A stretch of DNA of 37,561 nucleotides from Caldilineaceae bacterium (GCA_018003515.1 JAGNDO010000046.1:1-37561), one strand, 5' to 3'; shown: positions 8,497-17,049, counted from the first letter of the stretch. The notes: generated by a model not told the origin, from the letters alone. Numbers and translations are program-made.

Positions 8497-10938
8497 ATGG
8501 TCAAGTCCAAAACGGCAGGTAAGTTAGCCCCAACCAGGGTCGCCGCGCCTATACACCGGGACGATGACGGCAGATCCCAGCGTTTGGCCGCCATCTTCCG
8601 CCTGCAACCGGCGATGATGCCGGATCCCCTGGCGGCCTTGTTGGATGGCAGCGCGCCCCCCGTGGAGACCGGGAGCGATGCCGGGTTGTTGGATGGCCAC
8701 GGCAACCCCTTTGTGGATGTGCGCCATCTGGTGGACCCGGACATTGCCATCTGTCCCCACTGTGTCGGGGATCTTTTTGATACGCAAAATCGGCGCTATG
8801 GCTATCCCTTTACCAACTGTCGCCAGTGCGGTCCCCGCTTTTCCATCATCGACCATCAGCCCTACGACCGCATTCACACCAGCATGGGGGCGTTCCCCAT
8901 GTGCGTGGAGTGTGCGAGTGAGTATTTGGACCTGTCCAGCCGCTGGTATCATGCCCAGCCCCAGGCTTGCCCCGAGTGTGGTCCCAGGGTTTGGTATGTG
9001 GACAACGCCGCCCTGACCGAGGGGGGCACTGACTCGGACTTGGACGACCCGCCCCCGGTCATCCACCGCCACCTGCCCGTGGATGTCAACCCGGACATCG
9101 CCGCCGCCGTAGAGACCTTGCTGCGGGGCGGGATCGTGGCGGTCAAAGGCATGGGCGGCTTTCACCTCGTCTGTTTGGCCACGGACAGCCAGGCGGTCAG
9201 CCGGCTGCGGGCCAACAAGGGCCAGTCCCATCGCCCCCTGGCGCTCATGGTGCGCAACAGTGCCGAGGCCGCCCACTATTGCCACCTCTCCCCGGCGGAA
9301 CAGAGCCTGCTCACCTCGCCGGCCGCGCCCATTGTGCTTTTGCGCAAACGGGCATCCGCCAGCATCCCGGCCGCCGCGCCCCCTCTCGTCAACGAGATCG
9401 CGCCCGGTTGCATCGAACTGGGCATGATTCTACCCAGCACCGCCCTTTACCATATTTTGATCCAAGCCGTGGCCGCCCCCCTGGTCATCACCAGCGGCAA
9501 CCGGCCCGGCGAACCCATCTGCACCCACAACGGCCAGGCCTGGCAAAATCTGCGTCAGATGTGCGATGGGTTTCTCTTCCACAGCCTTGGCATCGTCCAT
9601 CCGTGTGAGGAGAGCGTGGTTTTTGTTTACAATCAAGACAACCAGGCCGCGGTCCGAACCCGGGGGCGCGGCGACCGGGTTGGGCACAAAGGGACGGGCT
9701 GGGGAGCGGGGGTGCAGATCGTGCGCCGCAGCCGGGGATTGGTTCCCCGCCCCGTGAGCCTGCCCGATGGGTTGAGCCTGGGTTTGGGTTCAGAGCGCTC
9801 CATCCTGGCCGTGGGCGCGGATCGGCGCAACGTGGCCGCCCTGGCCGTGGATGATCAGGTCTTCCTCACCCAGCACCTGGGCGAGCTGACCAACCCCGAC
9901 ACCCGCCATCTGCACCGGCGCACCATTTTAGATTTCGAGTGGATCTTTCAGATCCGGCCCCAGGTGGCGGTCTGCGATTTGCACCCCCAGGCCATCAGCA
10001 GCATGTTGGCCAAGGATTGGGCCGAGATCAAGGGCCAATCGGTCATGCATGTGCAACATCACCATGCCCACATTGCCGCCTGTCTGGCCGACAACAACCG
10101 CACCCACCCGGCCATCGGTCTCTGTTTTGACGACCTGGGCTACGGTCCCGACGGCTCTTTTTGGGGCGGCGAGGTGTTGTGGGGGGATCTGGTCAGCTTT
10201 GAGCGCCGCTATCATTTGCAGCCGGTGCATCTGCCCGGCGGCGAATATACGGATGCGCCCCCCTGCCAGGTGGCCGTGGCCTATTTGCGAGCCTTGGCAC
10301 CCGCTCTATCCACGGCCCAAATTTTAACCTTGCTGCCCAATGTCAGCGCGGACGAGGTGGAGGCGGTGGATCTCATGCGTCTGAGCGGGCAGAATGTGGC
10401 CCGCACCAGCAGCATGGCCCGCCTCTTCCATGCCGTGGGAGCCATCCTGGGGCTGTGTCGAGATTTGGACAGCAGCCGGGTGATCCAGGCCATGCGCACC
10501 CTGGAAGGTCAGGCCACAGGGGTGCAAGAGCGCAACGGACGGGGGCATACCTATCCCTTTGACCTGGTCAACGGCCAGATCCGCCTGGCCGCCATGCTCT
10601 CGTCCTTGGTGGTGGACCGGCTGGAGGGGGTGCCTGTCCCCGAAATCGCCCATGCCTTCTTCCGCACCCTCTCCGTCATGGCCGTGTCCGCCGCCGCAGA
10701 GGTGCGGGACGAACTCAGCCATGAACTGGGGGCCACAGCCCAGGGCATCTCCACCGTGGCCCTGGCCGGCGAGGTCTGGCAGAGCCGCCTGCTTTTGGAG
10801 TTGACCGTCCCCCCCCTGCAAGCCGCCTGCTTCGAAGTCCTCCTCCCCCGCTCCGTCCCCGGCACAGATGCCGGCATCGCCTACGGTCAAGCCGTCGTCG
10901 CCGCCGCCCGCCTCGCTCGCGAAAGGGTGAGGGGGTGA
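8497..10938 (+). CDS. hypF: HypF-like carbamoyltransferase lacking the acylphosphatase domain
   Basis: HypF uses carbamoyl phosphate and ATP to carbamoylate the C-terminal Cys of HypE, the first step of cyanide ligand synthesis for NiFe hydrogenases. The 813-residue protein has the HypF zinc-finger pair exactly spaced: C86/C89, C108/C111, C136/C139, C158/C161. A YrdC-like nucleotide domain follows (about 195-375; GGIVAVKGMGGFHL), then a Kae1-like domain with QHHHAH (H521-H525) and FDDLGYGPDGSFWGGE. The usual N-terminal acylphosphatase domain (about 90 residues with a VQGVGFR motif) is absent; the first 85 residues show no such motif and none is encoded just upstream. ATG 8497 has AGGTGG five bases upstream; a GTG at 8488 is possible. 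No other hyp or hydrogenase gene is in the window. The stop codon lies in a tandem repeat. Confidence 0.9.
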   Translation: MVKSKTAGKLAPTRVAAPIHRDDDGRSQRLAAIFRLQPAMMPDPLAALLDGSAPPVETGSDAGLLDGHGNPFVDVRHLVDPDIAICPHCVGDLFDTQNRRYGYPFTNCRQCGPRFSIIDHQPYDRIHTSMGAFPMCVECASEYLDLSSRWYHAQPQACPECGPRVWYVDNAALTEGGTDSDLDDPPPVIHRHLPVDVNPDIAAAVETLLRGGIVAVKGMGGFHLVCLATDSQAVSRLRANKGQSHRPLALMVRNSAEAAHYCHLSPAEQSLLTSPAAPIVLLRKRASASIPAAAPPLVNEIAPGCIELGMILPSTALYHILIQAVAAPLVITSGNRPGEPICTHNGQAWQNLRQMCDGFLFHSLGIVHPCEESVVFVYNQDNQAAVRTRGRGDRVGHKGTGWGAGVQIVRRSRGLVPRPVSLPDGLSLGLGSERSILAVGADRRNVAALAVDDQVFLTQHLGELTNPDTRHLHRRTILDFEWIFQIRPQVAVCDLHPQAISSMLAKDWAEIKGQSVMHVQHHHAHIAACLADNNRTHPAIGLCFDDLGYGPDGSFWGGEVLWGDLVSFERRYHLQPVHLPGGEYTDAPPCQVAVAYLRALAPALSTAQILTLLPNVSADEVEAVDLMRLSGQNVARTSSMARLFHAVGAILGLCRDLDSSRVIQAMRTLEGQATGVQERNGRGHTYPFDLVNGQIRLAAMLSSLVVDRLEGVPVPEIAHAFFRTLSVMAVSAAAEVRDELSHELGATAQGISTVALAGEVWQSRLLLELTVPPLQAACFEVLLPRSVPGTDAGIAYGQAVVAAARLARERVRG

Positions 10939-10986
10939 GGGGGTGAGGGGGTGAAGGGGTGAGGGGGTGAGGGGGTGAGGGGGTGA
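10931..10986. repeat. 8-bp tandem array, seven units
   Basis: Seven consecutive copies of GGGGGTGA, one with an A at its first position. The array starts at the last codons of hypF and supplies the hypF stop codon (TGA 10936-10938). Confidence 0.95.
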
Positions 10987-10997
10987 TTAGCCATCCA

Positions 10998-11046
10998 TTT
11001 TCAATTTTCAATTTTCAATTTTCAATTCTTAATTTTCAATTTTCAA
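10998..11046. repeat. 7-bp tandem array, seven units
   Basis: Seven head-to-tail TTTTCAA units, the fifth changed to TTCTTAA. It sits directly upstream of the ABC ATPase ribosome-binding site, so it would lie in the leader or at the promoter. Confidence 0.95.
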
Positions 11047-11063
11047 TTTCCTCGAGGTCCGTT

Positions 11064-12035
11064 GTGCAACGAGAACCATCCCGTATCGCCATTCATGCTC
11101 AAAACCTGACTCGAAATTTTGGTGAAATTCGGGCTGTGGCGGACTTGTGCTTGGAGACCGAGCGGGGCAAGGTCTTTGGCTTCCTCGGCCCCAACGGCGC
11201 GGGGAAGACCACCACCATCCGCCTGCTTTTGGGCTTGCTGGCCCCCAGCAGCGGGTCGGCCCAGGTCTTGGGCTATGATCTGGCCACCCAGGCGGACGAG
11301 ATCCGCCGCCGCACCGGGGTATTATTGGAACACACGGGTCTCTACGAGCGTCTCAGCGCCCAGGACAACCTGGACCTGTACGCGCGCATCTGGCATCTGC
11401 CCGCCCCAGAGCGCACCGCCCGCATCCGGGATCTGCTCACCCACCTGGACCTGTGGGATCGTCGCCAGGAACAGGTGGGCAAATGGAGCCGGGGCATGAA
11501 GCAGAAGTTGGCCGTGGCCCGCACCCTGCTCCATCATCCCGCCCTGATCTTCCTGGACGAACCCACCGCCGGGCTGGACCCGGTGGCCGCCGCCGCCTTG
11601 CGCAAAGATCTGGCCGGGCTGGCCCGTCAAGAAGGGGTGGCCATCTTCCTCACCACCCACAACCTGGCCGAGGCCGAGGAACTATGCCATCAGGTCGGTG
11701 TGATCAACCAGGGACGATTGCTGGCCCTGGGCACCCCGGCCCAACTCCAGGCCCAGCGGGATCAACCCCGGCTCACCGTGATCGGGCGCGGCTTCACCCC
11801 CGCCGTGGTCGATCTCCTGTGCGAACGGGCCGAGGTCGCCGCCGCCCACCTGCTCCCATCCTCCGATCTGCCCCTCGGCCCGACCCAATCCTTGATGGTC
11901 GAGTTGGCCGGCAAAGTAGACACCGCCCCCATCGTCAGCCTCCTGGTGGAATCCGGCGTAGAGATCGAAGAGATCCGCAAAGACCGGGCCAGCCTCTCAG
12001 ATGTCTTCATGGACCTGGTCGCCGACACCCATTAA
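11064..12035 (+). CDS. ABC-2 type transporter ATP-binding protein
   Basis: ATPase subunit of an ABC-2 exporter, 323 residues. It shows Walker A GPNGAGKTT (about residue 42), the signature WSRGMKQKL, Walker B LIFLDEPTAGLDP and the switch His in TTHNLAEAEE. The C-terminal 90 residues form the accessory domain usual for DrrA/CcmA-like ATPases. GTG 11064 is preferred: GAGG lies about six bases upstream, and homologues start just before the QNLTRNFG strand. An upstream frame from 10983 would translate the heptamer array into Phe/Ser/Asn-rich sequence, which is implausible. It forms a pair with the permease 43 bp downstream. The substrate cannot be told from sequence; drug, lipid or polysaccharide precursors are all possible. 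Confidence 0.95.
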   Translation: MQREPSRIAIHAQNLTRNFGEIRAVADLCLETERGKVFGFLGPNGAGKTTTIRLLLGLLAPSSGSAQVLGYDLATQADEIRRRTGVLLEHTGLYERLSAQDNLDLYARIWHLPAPERTARIRDLLTHLDLWDRRQEQVGKWSRGMKQKLAVARTLLHHPALIFLDEPTAGLDPVAAAALRKDLAGLARQEGVAIFLTTHNLAEAEELCHQVGVINQGRLLALGTPAQLQAQRDQPRLTVIGRGFTPAVVDLLCERAEVAAAHLLPSSDLPLGPTQSLMVELAGKVDTAPIVSLLVESGVEIEEIRKDRASLSDVFMDLVADTH

Positions 12036-12037
12036 AA

Positions 12038-12069
12038 ATTCTCAATTCTCAATTCTCAAATCTCAATTT
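12038..12069. repeat. 7-bp tandem array between ABC genes
   Basis: About four copies of a CTCAATT-like heptamer, with one CTCAAAT variant, fill the gap between ATPase and permease. It is related to the TTTTCAA array at 10998. It leaves no recognisable Shine-Dalgarno sequence for the permease. Confidence 0.85.
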
Positions 12070-12078
12070 CCCATCCCT

Positions 12079-12837
12079 ATGCCCACAACCTTGCAAGACC
12101 TCAGCACCATCATCTGGAAAGAGTGGAAAGAACTCCTCAGCCTGCGGGGCAGTACCCGCAGCGGCATCATGGGGCTGGTGTTGAGCGTGGGGATTTTTGG
12201 CATCCTGCTGCCCGTGCAGCTGGGGGCGGAGTTGGTGCGTTCGCCCAATTTGTTGCTCTTTTGGGCCTGGGTTCCCCTCTTCCTGGTCATCACCGTGATC
12301 GCCGACGCCTTCGCCGGGGAGCGGGAACGCCACACCCTGGAAACCCTGCTGGCCACCCGGCTCTCGGATCAGGCTATTTTGTTGGGCAAAATCGGGGCCG
12401 CGGTGCTGTATGGCTGGGGATTGACCCTGGTCAGTTTGGTGTTGGGGCTGATCACGGTTAACATCATGAATAGTATTCAGGGCTGGACCGACGGCCTGAT
12501 CCTCTTCCCGGCCATCACCTTTTTGGGGGTGATCGGGGCCAGCTTCCTGGCTTCGTGGATGGCTGCGGGGGCCGGGGTGCTGGTTTCCCTGCGGGCGGCC
12601 ACCGTGCGCCAGGCCCAACAAAGCCTGAGCATCGGGATCATGGTCCTGTTTTTTGGCTCTATTTATGGGGTGCGGGCGCTACCCCACTCTGTGCAACTGC
12701 GCCTGCTCACCTTTGTCGCCGACCTTGGCACCCCCGGCCTCTTCTTCCTGGCCGGCCTGATCCTGCTCACCATCGACCTGATCCTGCTCTTCGCCGCCCT
12801 CGCCCGCTTCCGCCGAAACAGGCTGGTTGACGGCTGA
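12079..12837 (+). CDS. ABC-2 type transporter permease
   Basis: A 252-residue integral membrane protein, partner of the preceding ATPase. A short cytoplasmic N-terminus (IIWKEWKELLSLRGS) is followed by about six hydrophobic segments: GIMGLVLSVGIFGILLPV, LLLFWAWVPLFLVITVIA, LYGWGLTLVSLVLGLITV, a segment near LFPAITFLGVIGASFLASW, IGIMVLFFGSIYGV and FFLAGLILLTIDLILLF. The loop FAGERERHTLETLLATRLSD matches the conserved cytoplasmic motif of ABC-2 permeases, where GERE..TLE..L contacts the ATPase. ATG 12079 is the first start outside the tandem repeat; no Shine-Dalgarno sequence is visible, so translation may depend on coupling or on another start. Confidence 0.9.
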   Translation: MPTTLQDLSTIIWKEWKELLSLRGSTRSGIMGLVLSVGIFGILLPVQLGAELVRSPNLLLFWAWVPLFLVITVIADAFAGERERHTLETLLATRLSDQAILLGKIGAAVLYGWGLTLVSLVLGLITVNIMNSIQGWTDGLILFPAITFLGVIGASFLASWMAAGAGVLVSLRAATVRQAQQSLSIGIMVLFFGSIYGVRALPHSVQLRLLTFVADLGTPGLFFLAGLILLTIDLILLFAALARFRRNRLVDG

Positions 12838-12851
12838 GAACGGGTGAAGAA

Positions 12852-12921
12852 GCGATTGGGCGATTGAGAGATTGGGAGATTGTCACGATCCAATCTCCTA
12901 ATCTCTCAATCGCCCAATCGC
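12852..12921. repeat. STRR hairpin, GATTGGG family
   Basis: A left arm 12852-12882 of GCGATTGG/GAGATTGG units and a right arm 12891-12921 form a 31-bp stem with one mismatch around an 8-nt loop. No T-run follows the right arm, and the aminotransferase start is 37 bp downstream, so it may shape the 5' leader of that gene. Confidence 0.9.
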
Positions 12922-12957
12922 AAAATCCCTGCCCATCCCACCCCAAAGGACCCACCC

Positions 12958-14154
12958 ATGACCACCCGTTGGACCGACCGCTACGCCCAGCGCACCCAAA
13001 CCATGACCAGTTCGGCCATCCGCGAGATCCTGAAGATCACCCAGTTGCCCGATGTGATCTCCTTTGCCGGGGGCATGCCCGCGCCCGAACTCTTCCCCGT
13101 GGCCGAGATCGAAGCCGCCGCCCACAAGGTGTTGGCCGAACAGGGACCGGCTTCCCTGCAATACAGCACAACGGAGGGCTACGCGCCCCTGCGCCAGTTT
13201 TTGGTGGACCAGATGGCCCGTTATGGCATCGTCACCGGCGTGGACAATGTGTTGATCACCAACGGCTCCCAGCAAGGGCTGGACCTGATCGGCAAGATTT
13301 TTATCGACGAGGGGGATGTGGTGCTGGTGGAAGATCCCAGCTATTTGGGGGCCATCCAGGCCTGGACGCCCTATGGGGCCACCTACGCCACCCTCCCCAT
13401 GGACGATCAGGGCATGCGCATGGATGTGCTGGAAACCATGCTGCGAGAGAAGCGGCCCAAATTTATCTATGCCCTGCCCAACTTCCAGAATCCCACGGGG
13501 GTGAGCATGTCCCTGGCCCGCCGTCAGCGTCTGGTGGAGCTGGCCAGCCACTACGCCGTCCCCATCGTGGAGGATGACCCCTACGGTGCCCTGCGCTACA
13601 CCGGCGACCATGTCGCCCCCCTCCTGGCCCTGGACACCCAGGGGGACACCCTTTATCTGGGCACCTTCTCCAAAACTTTGGCCCCCGGCTTCCGCCTGGG
13701 CTGGGTGGTGGCCCCGGACGCTGTGCTGCGGCGGCTGGTCCAGGCCAAGCAGGGCTGCGATCTGCACACGGCCACCTTCAGCCAGATGGTGGTCCACGAG
13801 GCCATCCGGGACGGCTTCCTGAACAGCCACCTGCGCACCCTGCGCCGGGTCTACCACCAGCGCCGGGATGTCATGCTGGCTGCCCTGGCCCAACACTTCC
13901 CGCCCGGCATCACCTGGACCACACCGGAGGGCGGCCTCTTCCTGTGGATCACCCTGCCCGTGGGCATGGACAGCCAGGCATTGCTGGCGAAGGCCGTGGC
14001 CGAAAAGGTGGCCTACGTGCCCGGTTCCCCCTTCTTCGCCAAAGGTGGCGGCCAGAACACCCTGCGCCTCAATTTCTCCAACGCCCAACCGGATCAGATC
14101 CGGGAAGGCATCGCCCGTCTGGGTCGGGTCTTCGCCCAGGCGATGGAACGGTGA
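12958..14154 (+). CDS. PLP-dependent aminotransferase, LysN/2-aminoadipate type
   Basis: A 398-residue fold-type I class I/II aminotransferase. It shows the N-terminal SFAGGMPAPELFP motif typical of LysN/KAT-like enzymes, GSQQGLDLI, LPNFQNPTG with the cofactor-binding Asn, VEDDPYGALRY (Asp for the pyridine nitrogen, Tyr for the phenolic oxygen), the PLP Lys in FSKTLAPGFRLG (K239), and the substrate carboxylate Arg near LRLNFSN. Related enzymes transaminate 2-aminoadipate, aromatic or branched-chain amino acids with 2-oxoglutarate, so substrate cannot be fixed. ATG 12958 has AAAGGA seven bases upstream; a frame continuing to 12880 only reads the hairpin. The next gene overlaps or abuts its stop, suggesting co-translation. 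Confidence 0.93.
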   Translation: MTTRWTDRYAQRTQTMTSSAIREILKITQLPDVISFAGGMPAPELFPVAEIEAAAHKVLAEQGPASLQYSTTEGYAPLRQFLVDQMARYGIVTGVDNVLITNGSQQGLDLIGKIFIDEGDVVLVEDPSYLGAIQAWTPYGATYATLPMDDQGMRMDVLETMLREKRPKFIYALPNFQNPTGVSMSLARRQRLVELASHYAVPIVEDDPYGALRYTGDHVAPLLALDTQGDTLYLGTFSKTLAPGFRLGWVVAPDAVLRRLVQAKQGCDLHTATFSQMVVHEAIRDGFLNSHLRTLRRVYHQRRDVMLAALAQHFPPGITWTTPEGGLFLWITLPVGMDSQALLAKAVAEKVAYVPGSPFFAKGGGQNTLRLNFSNAQPDQIREGIARLGRVFAQAMER

Positions 14155-14159
14155 ACACC

Positions 14160-14750
14160 ATGCAAAAATTGACGCCTGAAATAGAACAACAGTTGCGTAG
14201 CGGCTTCAAATATCTCAACAAATTCATGCTGTTGATGTGGCGGCTGGGCCTGGGCTGGATGCTGAACATCTGGCCCGCAGGCTTTGGCCGCATCATGGTG
14301 ATCACCCACACCGGGCGTAAGTCGGGGCTGCGGCGGCGCACCCCGCTCAACTACGCCCAAGTGGATGGGGAGATCTACTGCACCGCCGGCTTCGGCCACA
14401 TCTCCGACTGGTATCGCAACATCATGGCCGACCCATCGGTGGAGGTGTGGCTGCCCGGCCGCCCAGACAGGTGGTGGGCCGGCGTGGCCGAGGATGTCAG
14501 CGATTCGCCCCAGCGCATGGCCCTGCTGCGGGAAGTGCTGATCGCCAGCGGGTTCGCCGCCCGCGCCGTGGGCATTGACCCGGTGAAGAACTCCGACGAA
14601 GAACTCGCCCAGGTCAGCGCCGACTACCGGCTGCTCCACATCCGCCGGGGGGAGGCTCGCACAGGCCCCGGCGGGCCCGGGGATCTGGCGTGGATTTGGC
14701 CGACCCTGGTCATGGCATGGCTGGTGCGGCCTCGGCGGCGCAAGGCGTAA
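14160..14750 (+). CDS. nitroreductase/deazaflavin-dependent (Ddn-like) oxidoreductase
   Basis: A 196-residue protein with the split beta-barrel signature of the F420H2-dependent quinone reductase/nitroreductase family: ITHTGRKSGLRRRTPLNY (about residues 43-60), then FGHISDWYRNIMADPSVEV, matching the usual G...W..N..a.p.v.v block that contacts the cofactor. The N-terminal helix WRLGLGWMLNIWP is hydrophobic and may touch the membrane, as in mycobacterial Ddn. The cofactor could be F420 or a flavin; no F420 biosynthesis gene is in the window. ATG 14160 lies five bases after the aminotransferase stop; an in-frame GTG at 14151 overlaps that stop. Either start implies coupling to the upstream gene. 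Confidence 0.87.
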   Translation: MQKLTPEIEQQLRSGFKYLNKFMLLMWRLGLGWMLNIWPAGFGRIMVITHTGRKSGLRRRTPLNYAQVDGEIYCTAGFGHISDWYRNIMADPSVEVWLPGRPDRWWAGVAEDVSDSPQRMALLREVLIASGFAARAVGIDPVKNSDEELAQVSADYRLLHIRRGEARTGPGGPGDLAWIWPTLVMAWLVRPRRRKA

Positions 14751-14768
14751 ATTCAAGCAGGTTAATAA

Positions 14769-14814
14769 CGCGCAAACCGGGGGATCGATGGGTATCGATC
14801 CCCCGGTCTGCGCG
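14769..14814. terminator. hairpin terminator between convergent genes
   Basis: 21-bp arms (14769-14789 and 14794-14814) with one mismatch around a GGGT loop. It sits between the convergent oxidoreductase and SWIM genes. There is no long T-run on either side, so termination strength is uncertain. Confidence 0.75.
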
Positions 14815-14895
14815 TTCTGGGGTGGTATTATGCCGGACGGCTGGTCGGGGATCTCCCCGACCGGGCTGACCGATCTGCTTGACTGTGCAGAGGGT

Positions 14896-15147
14896 CTAGC
14901 TGCGCATAGGAATCATGGCAGGCTCGACGCTGTCGCCCATGATCTCTTCCATGGCCATCACATGGGCGCAGATAGCCCGCAAGGCGAACTCTTCGCAGTC
15001 GCAGGTCCACGAACTACGGTTATACCCCACAATATGTTCGGCGTTTTCGCCGTGAATCTCTACTTCGAAACTATGGACCTTGATACGCTGATTCTTCTCG
15101 GCTGCGTATTGGCGTGCCTTGATGATCCTGCTTGCGACTGAATCCAT
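14896..15147 (-). CDS. small SWIM zinc-finger protein
   Basis: An 83-residue protein with a CxC...CxH zinc-binding arrangement: WTCDCEEFALRAICAHVMAM, the C-x-C-x(9)-C-x-H pattern of SWIM domains. SWIM domains bind DNA or protein partners and are usually parts of larger proteins (Snf2 helicases, MuDR transposases). Here the domain fills the C-terminal half, after a short segment that begins MDSVASRIIKARQYAAEKN and a strand VHSFEVEIHGEN. ATG 15147 has AAAGGA about seven bases upstream. A longer frame to 15267 would read through a hairpin and has no ribosome-binding site. The role is unknown; it appears to be monocistronic. Confidence 0.75.
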   Translation of the reverse strand: MDSVASRIIKARQYAAEKNQRIKVHSFEVEIHGENAEHIVGYNRSSWTCDCEEFALRAICAHVMAMEEIMGDSVEPAMIPMRS

Positions 15148-15226
15148 TCCAGGTTCCTTTCTGAAGATAGTGAGCCAACTGCTCTTGGATAGAATAGATA
15201 GTAAAGGGTTGTTCAGGATAAAACGA

Positions 15227-15261
15227 AAACACCTGGGCAGCGCAAGGGCACCCAGGTGTTT
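15227..15261 (-). terminator. hairpin with T-rich tail on minus strand
   Basis: 11-bp perfect arms (AAACACCTGGG at 15227-15237 and its complement at 15251-15261), 13-nt loop. Read on the minus strand it is followed by TTTTCGTTTTA. It could end transcripts from 15679-17049 or attenuate the SWIM gene 80 bp downstream. The rest of 15148-15523 shows no gene I can support. Confidence 0.6.
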
Positions 15262-15523
15262 ATTCAAACCATATGAGTCCGGCCATCTGCCGAATTGCTT
15301 TGATTGGATGTCCCTTCATCGGTCCGATCCTTTGCTACGCTTGTCTAAAATCACCGTGGCGGATTTGAGGATTGTCTTGGCGATTGTCTTGGCAATTATC
15401 TTGGCCTGATGACCAGCGGTTTGGCGGGATATGGGCAGTATACTCCTATCCTGAGTCCCTGTCAAACACGTTTCCAGACCTCTTGGCCCATGAATTTCCC
15501 ACGCAATCCCTACGCTGATCCAA

Positions 15524-15663
15524 GGAAGGCAAAAGGCAAAAGGCAAAGTGCAAAAGGCAAAAGGGGTCGGCGTGAGCGCTTAGTCGAACGGCAAGAGAGG
15601 TTGGAAAACCGAAGATTTCCTTACCCCACACATTTTTGCCTTTTGCCTTTTGCCTTTTGCCTT
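15524..15663. repeat. STRR hairpin, GGCAAAA family, copy 1
   Basis: About five or six GGCAAAA units with one variant (15524-15565), then a 67-bp spacer, then four complementary TTTTGCC units (15633-15663). The arms can form a stem of about 30 bp. It lies just beyond the 3' end of the minus-strand membrane protein gene. The same unit recurs at 24770. Confidence 0.9.
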
Positions 15664-15678
15664 GGTCAAAATTCGGCG

Positions 15679-17049
15679 TCAACGACTGGTGGTAAAGGAA
15701 TAGGCCGATCCCTCGTCGCTGGGCGCGTAGGCCAGGGGCAGGGAAAGGGGATAGCCCATTTGGGCTAATTGCGCCTGGGCCGCCAAGATATTGGCAGCGA
15801 TCTCTCCGTCCAGCCCGCTGGTCTGGCTGCCGGGATAGAGACCGGACTCAACCTGCAACGCCAACCAGGCCAGGGTCTGGTGGCGCAGAACCGCCGCCCC
15901 CAGGGGGTCGGTCTGGGCGTTGACCTGGGCGGCCAGGATGGCTTGCAGATCCGCCGTGCTGTTGCCCAAATCTTGCAGGAGAACCGTAGGGTTGTCGCTC
16001 CATTCTGGGGCCAAACGCAGACCATAGCCACCCAGGGCCATACGCACCTTTTGGGCCTGCCAGCGCCGCCGCTCTTGGATCAGCCAATGCTGTTCGGCCA
16101 GAGAAGGGCCGGCGGCCCGGCCCAGCCGGAAGATCTCCGCCCGCACCCGGTCCTCGTTAAAGAGGGCGCGGATCAGGGCTTCCCGCTCCGGCTCAATGTC
16201 CAGGCCCTCGGTGAGGCGGATGCGCTCCACCAGGATCTGGGCCGCATTGCGCCGCTCCGTCTCCACCTGGGCCAGCAGGACCAAGTTTTGCTGCTCGGTC
16301 TCCGCTGTGATGCTGGCGGGCATATAGGGTTGTGAAAGGCTCGCCCACAGGCCGGGCAGGACCACACCGGGGTCGGTCGGCCCGGCGGAGCGTTGCAGTT
16401 CGCCCATTTCTTGCACCCGGTCGGTTGCGCCGGCACTTTCGTAGAGGGGGGTGAGGCTGCGGAAGATCTGGTTGCGCTGTACGGGCAACAGATCTGCGGT
16501 CTGGGCGGCCACCAGGCGGGCTTGGTCGGCGGCATCCAGCGCGGCCGCGGTCTTGCCCACGGTCAGCAGCCCGTCGGCGCTCTCAATCAGGGCCTGGCTG
16601 CGTTCCAAGGGCGAAAGGAGCGGGGAGAGTACCGCGGTGGTGCGGGCCAGGCCATAGACTTGGGCGGCCCGTTCGGGCAGATTGTTCTCTCGCATACGCC
16701 GGGCCAGGATCAGCAACAAGCCCGTGCGTTGCGAGTCGGTCAGGTCCGTGGCAAAGACGATCTGGGCGTAGGCGGTCTCCACCTGGCCGGCGTCCATGGC
16801 CTGGCGGGCCAGGGCCGCGGTGGGATCTCCGGCCAACTCCAGCAAGGCATATTGGGGCGGAATCTGGTCCGCCTGCAACCCGGCCAGGGCATCCGTGGCC
16901 GGGAGAGGGGCCGCCACATCGCCCAGGACAAAGATCACCGCCAGCGCGCCCACCCCCAGCACCAGGCTGAGTAGAAAGCCGATCAACAAAGTCAGTTCCA
17001 GCCAGCGGCGGCGCACAGAGCGGCCCTGGCGATCAAGGTTTAGTGTCAT
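15679..17049 (-). CDS. single-pass membrane protein of unknown function
   Basis: I do not recognise this 456-residue protein. It has a short basic N-terminus (RQGRSVRRRW), then one strong membrane helix at about residues 18-42 (LTLLIGFLLSLVLGVGALAV), so most of it should be outside the cytoplasmic membrane. The remainder is Ala/Leu/Gln-rich and helical, in places like TPR or helical-repeat proteins (ERAAQVYGLARTTAV, AAALDAADQARLVAAQ); no catalytic motif is visible. ATG 17049 is preferred to a TTG at 17064. No Shine-Dalgarno sequence precedes it; instead TATACT lies about 11 bases upstream, which would fit a leaderless transcript. The gene is flanked by two different STRR hairpins. Confidence 0.8.
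   Translation of the reverse strand: MTLNLDRQGRSVRRRWLELTLLIGFLLSLVLGVGALAVIFVLGDVAAPLPATDALAGLQADQIPPQYALLELAGDPTAALARQAMDAGQVETAYAQIVFATDLTDSQRTGLLLILARRMRENNLPERAAQVYGLARTTAVLSPLLSPLERSQALIESADGLLTVGKTAAALDAADQARLVAAQTADLLPVQRNQIFRSLTPLYESAGATDRVQEMGELQRSAGPTDPGVVLPGLWASLSQPYMPASITAETEQQNLVLLAQVETERRNAAQILVERIRLTEGLDIEPEREALIRALFNEDRVRAEIFRLGRAAGPSLAEQHWLIQERRRWQAQKVRMALGGYGLRLAPEWSDNPTVLLQDLGNSTADLQAILAAQVNAQTDPLGAAVLRHQTLAWLALQVESGLYPGSQTSGLDGEIAANILAAQAQLAQMGYPLSLPLAYAPSDEGSAYSFTTSR

Noticed and set aside
10931-11046. CRISPR array
   Set aside because: Units are 7-8 bp without spacers; these are simple tandem arrays.
10983-11063. N-terminal extension of the ABC ATPase
   Set aside because: Translates the TTTTCAA array into Phe/Ser/Asn/Gln; no homologue would carry this.
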